A DNA stretch of 64,000 bases from an uncultured Clostridia bacterium (lineage in GTDB: Bacteria > Bacillota > Clostridia > Christensenellales > Borkfalkiaceae): NCBI GenBank assembly GCA_947631925.1, contig CANRNE010000005.1:1-64000 (forward strand), given 5' to 3'. The position numbers were made by a program, and so were the translations under genes. Shown piece by piece: positions 1-8,200 of the stretch; within the stretch, counting starts at the first letter, position 1, and each line of letters opens with the position of its first letter. The notes beneath the pieces were generated by a model. The model did not search any database, was not told the DNA's origin, and saw only the letters and a program-made list of their open reading frames with translations.

Positions 1-36
1 ATTTTGCATGATTTCGTGTACAATAAGAGAGCTGAT

Positions 37-127
37 GCAGAGATGTCCGAGTGGCTTAAGGAGCACGATTGGAAATCGTGTGTAGGTCAAAAGTCTACCC
101 GGGGTTCAAATCCCCGTCTCTGCGCCA
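37..127 (+). tRNA. tRNA-Ser (anticodon GGA)
   Basis: Acceptor GCAGAGA/TCTCTGC, anticodon context ATTGGAAATC, long variable arm, T-loop GGTTCAAATCC, encoded CCA at 125-127. Confidence 0.95.
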
Positions 128-595
128 AACAAAGGGAGTGACTTTTGTCACTCCCTTTGTTTGTGGACTTGAAAATAGACGGGGATTTGAGGGTGGAGGC
201 GATTGCGGGAGCAATCGGTTTGCGGGCGAATAGCAGGGTTACAGATAAGATTGCCGCAAACTCGACAATTGATAATTGTCGACCGGGGCGCGCCGCTAAA
301 GGCGCAAATCCCCGTCTCTGCGCCAAACAAAGGGAGTGACTTTTGTCACTCCCTTTGTTTGTGGACTTGAAAATAGACGGGGATTTGAGGGTGGAGGCGA
401 TTGCGGGAGCAATCGGTTTGCGGGCGAATAGCAGGGTTACAGATAAGATTGCCGCAAACTCGACAATTGATAATTGTCGACCGGGGCGCGCCGCTAAAGG
501 CGCAAATCCCCGTCTCTGCGCCAAACAAAGGGAGTGACTTTTGCCACTCCCTTTGTTTGTGGACCCGAAGATTGACGGGGAGTTGAGGGTGGAGC
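107..595. repeat. 198-bp tandem repeat (2 near-identical units plus a diverged partial third), each beginning with the last 21 nt of tRNA-Ser
   Basis: CAAATCCCCGTCTCTGCGCCA recurs at 107, 305 and 503; identical 64-aa shadow ORFs at 145 and 343 confirm the 198-bp period. Confidence 0.95.
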
Positions 596-687
596 GCTAC
601 AATTCTCGCTCAGCAGCGCAGTGCGCTGTGAGCGGTAGCGCGACAGGCGAGCCGGTAGCGAGGCGGGTGCGGCAGTCCCTGCCGCGC
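591..687 (+). repeat. Dispersed ~95-bp structured intergenic repeat R1, copy A
   Basis: GGAGCGCTACAATTCTCGCTCAGCAGCGCAGTGCGCTGTGAGCGG...GCGGCAGTCCCTGCCGC; matches 10193-10287 and the reverse complement of 12668-12768. Confidence 0.85.
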
Positions 688-882
688 GCAATAGTTCGCT
701 TCATCCATTTTTTTTCGTTGCAAAATTTTTTCATCGGGCGGGCAAGAGAAGAAAAATTACATTTGATACATTTTATCAACTAAAAAATTTGAGTCATAAC
801 CAGATTTATTTTATGTTTACACAGTTTTTGTATCGTTCATTTCATTTTTTTGTTGAAAATCGAAAATAATTTCAAAAAGCTA

Positions 883-912
883 TTGACAATGCACGCGGAA
901 ATGTGATAAAAT
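883..912 (+). promoter_or_regulatory. Predicted sigma-A promoter with extended -10
   Basis: TTGACA (883-888), 18-nt spacer, TGaTAAAAT (-10 at 907-912). Confidence 0.6.
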
Positions 913-1022
913 GTTGTTGCGAAATGAAAATATATAAAAAATATTGTGCGATTTTGAAATTATAAATGCGGATTTCTGATAAATAATCACACGCAAAAAC
1001 TTTCAAATCGCATCGCTTTGCG

Positions 1023-1112
1023 TAAGGGGTATACCCCTTATTCGTGCGCTTTTTTGCGCACGAATAAAACCTTTATCCGAGGAAGGGAACAATCTGCCGA
1101 AGGCAGTTGTCA
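1023..1112 (+). promoter_or_regulatory. 5' leader with three consecutive hairpins upstream of the surface lipoprotein gene
   Basis: TAAGGGGTATACCCCTTA (1023-1040), ATTCGTGCGC-TTTTTT-GCGCACGAAT (1040-1065), ACAATCTGCC-GAA-GGCAGTTGT (about 1090-1112). Confidence 0.55.
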
Positions 1113-1135
1113 AATAATCAAAAGGAAGGAGTTAT

Positions 1136-4100
1136 ATGAAGAGAAGAGCTTTGTGGATTCTCACGGTTCTTGCCTGTCTCTCTCTCGCCCTGTGCGGCAT
1201 CGTTGCATGCGCGCCCGAGGGCGGGAAGCATGAGGCGACAGGTATCGCCATCACCACAGCGCCTACAAAGACGGCTTACACCGTAGGGGATACATTCGAC
1301 CCGACGGGAATGGTCGTCAAGGCGAATTACAGTGATGACACCAGCGAAGTGGTCACCGACTACACTTATGCCCCCACAGGCGCGCTGAAGAAGACCGATG
1401 CGAAGGTCGTCGTCACGTGGAACGGGTTCACGGCGACGCAGAAGATTACGGTCACCGACCCGCCCGCCAAGGAGGTCTCGTCCATCGAAGTCACGCATAT
1501 GCCGAATAAGACTTCGTACTACGTGGGCGACACCTTCGACAGGGCGGGCATGGTAGTCACGGCGCACTACACAGACAACACGAGCGAAGTCGTGACCAAT
1601 TACAACCTCAACGTGACGGTGCTCGAAACTGCAGGCAAGCAGGATATCGTCGTGACCTACGAAGGCATTACGACGAAGTTCACCGTCGACGTGGCGAAGC
1701 CTCTGCTGGTTTCCATCGTCATCTCCGAACAGCCGACGTGGACGCTCTACAACGTGGGCGAGAAATTCAACCCGTCGGGCATGAAGGTCGTTGCGAACTA
1801 TGAGAACGAATCTCATAAGGTGCTCGCCGATACCGACTACACCTACGATGACAAGGACCTCGCCGAGACGGACACCGAGATAGTCATCTCCTACACGGAG
1901 GACGGCGTCAAGAAGGAGGCGTCGGTCACCATCGAGGTGAAAGCGCTCACGCTCACGGGTATCACGGTCAAGCAGGCGCCCTATAACACCGAATACAGCG
2001 CGGGCGACTACTTCGACGTCAGCGGGCTCATCGTCTATGCCGTATACAATAATAATGAATCCATCGCGAGAGAGATTACGGGCTGGGAGATTGTTGACCT
2101 CAACAAGGCGCTCGGCGATGACACCACGAAGGTCATTGTCCGCTATGAGACCTTCACGGCGGACATCAACATCATCATCCTGCCCAAGTACATTTTCGAG
2201 GCGGAAGCGGTGGATTTCGAAGTTCAGCAAGGGACAGACACCACGAAGCTCGCCATCAGCCGCGGCATGGAATACGGAAACGTCAAGAGCGTTCCTACGT
2301 CGCTTCCCGAATATGTTAACTGGAATTTGGTCAGCGGCACGGGATTCTTGAATGCGGCGTACTCCGATGTGGATGTCAGTGCGTTCGTGCTCAATGTGAC
2401 TGCCGCATCTGCAGGTAAGGCGACGATTTTGTTCCGCGTTGCCGCGCGTCCCGACTTGCTCACGGCTGGAGAGCAAATTCCGCTCTCGGAAGTTCTCACC
2501 ATGCTCTCCGTCAACGGTGCGGAAGTTGCCGTCGACGAGCACAGCATGTACGGTGCAGACTTCGCGAAACCCGTCCATTTCGACATGAAGGAACTTGTTG
2601 CAGTGCGCAATGTCGACCTGAAGGCGGGCGAGAACGTCATCAAATTCAACTACGCGCTCAAAGCGGTCAACGTGGACTACATCGCCATCCGTTCGGCCGT
2701 CGAAGTTGAGCTCACCGCGGAAAAGGAGAGCGGGCACAACTGGTCGGATTGGCTGGTTACCTCCGTTCCCACCGCAACCAAAGCGGGCGAAATGTACCGC
2801 TACTGCCCGACCTGCTTCTCCCGTGAAGTCGTCACGCTTCCCGCCAACCTCGAGGGGAGCAGCTATACTAAGGGCGCAACCAGAGCCGCAACAACCTATC
2901 TTGCCGGCACGCAGACTTACACCTACGAGGGCAAGGAGTTCACGATTGTGACCGAGCCCGCAAAGGGGACGAAGGCAAACAACGTGTTCGACCTCGAAAA
3001 TGCCGTCTTCGACAGCACCTTCAACACCGAGATGGGAATCCCCGTGCCCGGTATCGACTCTGCAGTCAACGCAAAGGGCACGGGCGCTCACAAGTTCAAC
3101 GTCGGCGGTGGCGGCGACAACGGTGGCGGAAGATTTACCTTCACGGTCTACTCCTCCATTGCGGCGACGACGAATTTCGGCGTCCATGTCGCGAGAAACA
3201 ACACGAGAGTGCTCAACGCCGCATTCAACTTCCGCATCAGCGTAAACGGCAAGCCCGTCGCGCTCGACCCCAATATGCATTGCGGAACGGCGGACGGCAG
3301 CCACAACAGCACCGCCGAGGCGTACGCCAAGGCGAATGAGGGCTGGAAGAGCGAAGGCGGCAACTGGAAAAACTGGATTTACATCGTCTGCGGCACGTTC
3401 GACCTTGTAAAGGGCAAGAACACCATCGTCGTGGAAGTGCTCGGCAGCCCGTTCACCAACGTCGACGACATCCGTCTGCAGGCTCCCACCGAACTGGTGA
3501 CGGAGGAAGGGCAGATGGCGACAGATGTTACAATCGCTTCTCAGCCCGCGAAAATCAAATATTATGAGGGCGAACGCTTCGACCCCGAAGGGCTCAAACT
3601 CCAAGCCACGACGAAGAGCGGCGGCACGCGCGAGGTCAAGACGTATACCTATTCACCCACCGAAAAGCTCACGGTCGGCACCAACTCCGTGACGATTGAG
3701 GCAGAGGGGAAGACGCTCACGATTGACATCACAGTCGAAGAAGTCAAGGGCGAATTGTCCGCGCTCGAGATTAGCGGCGACTTCAAGAAGACGTATAAAG
3801 AGGGCGAAGATTTCGACCCGACGGGCATGATTGTCACGGCAATCTATTCGGAGGGCGGCTCCCGCGAGCTCGCCGCAGAGGATTACGAAGTCACGATGGG
3901 CGCGCCCGCAAACGGCAAGGCAACGGTTACCGTGACCAGCAGCGAAGTGGAAGAGACCTTCGAAGTCACCGTTCTGATGCGCAACATCTTCGAGGCCGAG
4001 GCTTTTGAGGCGGAGGGCACGGGGGATTTGCGCCGTGAGTATGAGTACAACGTCGACCATATTCCGAGCGGCATGGGCTATGCGGCACGGCCGCAAGAAA

Positions 4101-5128
4101 AGGGGACCTACACGTTCCATGTCTACAACCCCGAAACCAAGTCCGTGACCGCGGAAGTTGTCTTCAACTTCGGGCAGAAGAAGTCCGTCGCAGATACCTT
4201 TAAGGATATGACTGTCAATGGCACGAGCGTTTCGCTCAAGAACGAAACTGTCGATGTCAGTGGGTACTTCACTTGGACGGAGACGGGCACGCTTGCGACC
4301 ATTTCGCTGACCCCGGGCGACAACGTCATCGTACTCACGATTGGTAAATCTCGTGTCAACTTCGACTATGTCGCGCTCTACTCCGAGGCGACCCTTGTCC
4401 CCACGTCCTGCCAAGACGGCCATCACTTCTCTGCATGGAATCTCTATGAGATGCCGACCGCAACAAGCGCGGGCAGCATGTATCGCTTCTGCTCAGAATG
4501 CATGACACGCGAAGAGCTTTCGATTTCCTACAGCGAAGTTGCGGCTCTTCAGCCCACCGCAACTTCGGCGGCGACCGAATATGTGCGCGGCACCAAGACG
4601 TACTCCTATAAGGGGAACACCATAGTTGTGACGAGCGACAAGGCGACCGGCGCAGAAATAAAGAACGAATTCCTTGCGAATGACGTTCAGATTGATACGC
4701 CCGACGGAGAGAATATCTATTCGGCGTATAAGACATACACAAATGACGTCGGGACATTCGTTGCAGCGGACAACAAGGGCGTTCAGTTCACCTTGAAGGT
4801 CAATGCAAGCGAAGCGGCGACGGTTCGCTTGGTTATCCGTGCAGGCAGATCGAAAGATGACAGATATCCTGCAAGAACCTTCCAGCTTTCAGTCAACGAT
4901 AAGATGTTGGCTGTGAATTGGAACGTGAAGTTGGATAAAGACCCTGCGCTTACCAAGAACGACAAAGAAGAAAAATGGCTTACAGTTGGTGAAGTTGAAA
5001 TCGCGGAATTCGAGCTCGTAAAGGGCGAGAATACGATTGTCCTCACGAACCGCGGCGGCCAGTCGACAAACATTTTGGCATTCGACCTCTACTCTGCGGC
5101 GACTATCACCGCAACACCTCAGGCATAA
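1136..5128 (+). CDS. Secreted lipoprotein with repeated bacterial Ig-like domains and carbohydrate-binding-like beta modules
   Basis: Signal peptide with IVAC lipobox; repeats of the type 'YxxGDTFDPTGMVVxAxYxDxTSxEV'; SD AAGGAAGGAG upstream. Confidence 0.85.
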   Translation: MKRRALWILTVLACLSLALCGIVACAPEGGKHEATGIAITTAPTKTAYTVGDTFDPTGMVVKANYSDDTSEVVTDYTYAPTGALKKTDAKVVVTWNGFTATQKITVTDPPAKEVSSIEVTHMPNKTSYYVGDTFDRAGMVVTAHYTDNTSEVVTNYNLNVTVLETAGKQDIVVTYEGITTKFTVDVAKPLLVSIVISEQPTWTLYNVGEKFNPSGMKVVANYENESHKVLADTDYTYDDKDLAETDTEIVISYTEDGVKKEASVTIEVKALTLTGITVKQAPYNTEYSAGDYFDVSGLIVYAVYNNNESIAREITGWEIVDLNKALGDDTTKVIVRYETFTADINIIILPKYIFEAEAVDFEVQQGTDTTKLAISRGMEYGNVKSVPTSLPEYVNWNLVSGTGFLNAAYSDVDVSAFVLNVTAASAGKATILFRVAARPDLLTAGEQIPLSEVLTMLSVNGAEVAVDEHSMYGADFAKPVHFDMKELVAVRNVDLKAGENVIKFNYALKAVNVDYIAIRSAVEVELTAEKESGHNWSDWLVTSVPTATKAGEMYRYCPTCFSREVVTLPANLEGSSYTKGATRAATTYLAGTQTYTYEGKEFTIVTEPAKGTKANNVFDLENAVFDSTFNTEMGIPVPGIDSAVNAKGTGAHKFNVGGGGDNGGGRFTFTVYSSIAATTNFGVHVARNNTRVLNAAFNFRISVNGKPVALDPNMHCGTADGSHNSTAEAYAKANEGWKSEGGNWKNWIYIVCGTFDLVKGKNTIVVEVLGSPFTNVDDIRLQAPTELVTEEGQMATDVTIASQPAKIKYYEGERFDPEGLKLQATTKSGGTREVKTYTYSPTEKLTVGTNSVTIEAEGKTLTIDITVEEVKGELSALEISGDFKKTYKEGEDFDPTGMIVTAIYSEGGSRELAAEDYEVTMGAPANGKATVTVTSSEVEETFEVTVLMRNIFEAEAFEAEGTGDLRREYEYNVDHIPSGMGYAARPQEKGTYTFHVYNPETKSVTAEVVFNFGQKKSVADTFKDMTVNGTSVSLKNETVDVSGYFTWTETGTLATISLTPGDNVIVLTIGKSRVNFDYVALYSEATLVPTSCQDGHHFSAWNLYEMPTATSAGSMYRFCSECMTREELSISYSEVAALQPTATSAATEYVRGTKTYSYKGNTIVVTSDKATGAEIKNEFLANDVQIDTPDGENIYSAYKTYTNDVGTFVAADNKGVQFTLKVNASEAATVRLVIRAGRSKDDRYPARTFQLSVNDKMLAVNWNVKLDKDPALTKNDKEEKWLTVGEVEIAEFELVKGENTIVLTNRGGQSTNILAFDLYSAATITATPQA

Positions 5129-5149
5129 CTTTCCATCCTCCAATTGCGG

Positions 5150-5180
5150 TATCAGGGGGAGGGTCTCCCTCCCTCTGATA
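5150..5180 (+). terminator. Strong hairpin in the intergenic region (weak or no U-tract)
   Basis: TATCAGGGGGAGGG-TCT-CCCTCCCTCTGATA, 14-bp stem with one wobble. Confidence 0.45.
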
Positions 5181-5250
5181 TTCTAATGCCCGCGTCATGC
5201 GAAAGCGGCGATATTGAGGCCGCCGCAACATCCAAATCGGGAGTAATTTT

Positions 5251-8200
5251 ATGAATAAATTTTTGAAATCGCTCAGCCGGCTGCTTTGGTCGATTTTGTC
5301 CGTGACCTTCGCCCTGCTGCTCACCGTTTCCATCGTCGGTGACGTCATCGCAGACGAAAACAAGCGCACAATCAACGACTTTTTGGGGCTGGAAAACTAC
5401 CGAAAAGAGGTGAATGAGGATGCAGAACTTCTGCATTACTCCTCCGAATTCGAAAAGGAAGACGGCTCCTACGACGACAAGGCGCTGTGGGAAGAGGACA
5501 TTCGCGTCGCCGACCGCATCCAGCGGGAGGGGACGACAATTCTTTGGAACAACGACGCCGCGGGACACACCGGTCTTCCGCTCACAAAGGGGACGACGGT
5601 CAGCCTGTTCAGCCATTCCTCCGTGGACTTTGTCTATTCGGGAATGGGCTCGGGCAACTCCATCACGAAGAATTCCTCCAATCTCAAGCAGGCGTTCACG
5701 AACGCAGGGCTTCCGGTCAACGATACCCTCTGGCAGTTCTATTCCAAGGGCGAGGGCAGCGGGGACAAGTACGTCCGCAATGCCTACAGCGGCGTCAACG
5801 AGGTGCCTTGGAGCCTCGTGAAGAGCAACTGCGAGACAAGTTTTGACGGCACTGTGGGTGTCTTCGTCCTCTCCCGCCGCGCGGGGGAAAACGGCGAGAC
5901 CGACTCGACCATGAAGACGGCGGACACGCTGAATAAGGACTATTTCGAGCTCGCCAAGAACGAAAAGGACACCATCGAGGGCATGGTCGGCCTCAAAAAG
6001 GACGGCGTGCTCTCCAAAGTCATCGTCATGCTCAACACAGCGATGGGGATTAACTTCCGCTATCTCGAAGAGTATCGCGACGACATCGACTGCTGTATCT
6101 GGGTCTGCCAGCCCGGTTGGGAGGGCATCAACGAAATCGGCCGAATCTTCTCGGGCGACAGCGTGCCTTCGGGCCACCTCGTCGATACCTTCGCTTACGA
6201 CCACCAGTCCGCGCCCGCGGCGGTGAATGCCGACTTCTCGACGTACACAAACAGCAATGATGCGGGACTTCGCGACTTGCAGTTCCAAGCCAACTACATG
6301 ATTTATGCCGAGGACATCTACGTCGGCTATAAATACTATGAGACCCGCTATGAGGACGCCGTCATGGGGAATGGCAACGCGACGAGCAAGACGGGCGCCA
6401 AGAACTCCTCGGGGGACTGGAAGTATTCCGAGGAAGTCGCCTTCCCGTTCGGCCACGGCGAGAGCTACACCTCGTTCGAGTACGACGCATTCTCCGTCGA
6501 ACAGCAGGAGGACGGCTCCTACCTCGCCTCGGTGACCGTCAAGAACGTCGGCAATCAGCCGGGCGAGGACGCCGTGCAAATCTATTCGCAGAAGCCCTAC
6601 ACCGCGTACGACAAACAGCACGGCATCGAGCAGGCCGCCGTCAACCTCTGTGGCTATGAGCGGACGGAGATGCTCTATCCCGAATCGCAGACGGACGAAA
6701 CGCATCCCAATTCGCAGCGGGTGAAGATTGTCATCCCCGCCGACGTCTTCAAGACCTACGACGCGGACGGCTATAAGACTTACATCCTCGAGGAAGGGGA
6801 CTTCTACCTCACCGCTGCGGAGGATGCACACCAAGCGGTGAACAACATCCTCGCAAGGAAGGGATATTCGCCCGCTTCTACCGGGAACGTCATGGACGGG
6901 GCGGGCAAGAGCAGCCTCGTCTGGCTGTGGAACAACAAGACCACGGACGCCACGATGTTCTCCCGCTCCTCGACGGGGTATGCCATCACCAACCAATTCG
7001 ACGACACGGATTGGAACAAGTACAAGAACAAGACGGACGGGACGGTCGTCTATCTCTCCCGCAGTGACTGGGCGGGGACCTGGCCGAAGCCGCTCGCGCT
7101 CTCGCTGAGCGATGCGATGGTCGCCGACCTCGACTGGGATAAGCCCGTCACGGCCGACCCCAAGGACAAGATGCCGCTGTACGGTCAGGCGCACGAATTC
7201 GACATCATCGATTTGCGCGGAAAGGACTACAACGACGCCGCGTGGGACACTCTGCTCAACCAGACCACGCTCGAAGAGCAGATTCAGTTCCTCGGTAAGG
7301 CCTACCACGGCACGCCCGCAATCAATTCCATCACCTATATGGGCGAGCGCTGTCTCGACGGCCCGCTCGGCGTGCGGCAGAAATATCTCACCGACGACGA
7401 CGCCAGCCCCGCGGACAACCAAAACATGTCCTTCCCTTGCACGCCGCTGCTCTCTGCGAGCTTCAGCAAGAAGCTCGCCCTGCGCGCGGGTCAGCTCAAG
7501 GGGGAGGATATGCTTCACACGGGCGTGGCAGGTCTCTATGGCACGGGCGTCAACCTTCACCGCACCATCTGGGGCGGGCGGGCATATGAGTACTATTCCG
7601 AGGATGGCTATCTCTCGGGCATCATGTGCGCACAGGAGGTCAAGGGCATTCAGGAGAAGGGCGGCTATGTCAACCTCAAACACTTCGCCCTCAACGATCA
7701 GGAGGCCAACCGCCACGGCGTGAATATCTGGTGCAATGAGCAGGCGATTCGCGAAGTGTACCTTCTCGCCTTCCAGCCCGTCGTCGAGGATGCGCATGCG
7801 ACAGGCATGATGTCCTCCTTCACCCGCTTCGGCACGACGTGGAGCGGCGCACACTACGGCCTCACCACCGAAGTGCTCCGCAACGAGTGGGGCTTTGACG
7901 GCTTCGTCATCTCCGACTGCGCATGGCGCAACTACATGGGCGTCGTGGACGGCCTCGTCGGCGGAAACGACAACATTCTCTACGAATCCACCAACCTTGC
8001 GGCATACTACGAAGCGCAGACGAATGCGACGGTCGCGCAGCTCATCCGCCGCTCGACGCACCGCGTGCTGTACGTTCTTGCGAACAGTTCTGCGATGGAG
8101 GGCTACACGCCCGGGATGCACATCTTTCCCGTCACGAACTGGTGGCAACATGCCATCATCGCGATGATTGTCGTGTTCGGCATTCTGACGGCGGGCAGTG

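Noticed and set aside
87-537. Short ORFs in the tRNA-Ser array encoding repeated peptides
   Set aside because: They arise from the 198-bp DNA repeat, overlap tRNA sequence and have no SD or known family.
107-595. Possible CRISPR array
   Set aside because: Long units without short repeats plus unique spacers; no cas genes.
1118-3604. 828-aa minus-strand ORF
   Set aside because: Antisense shadow of the Ig-like lipoprotein gene; no recognisable product.
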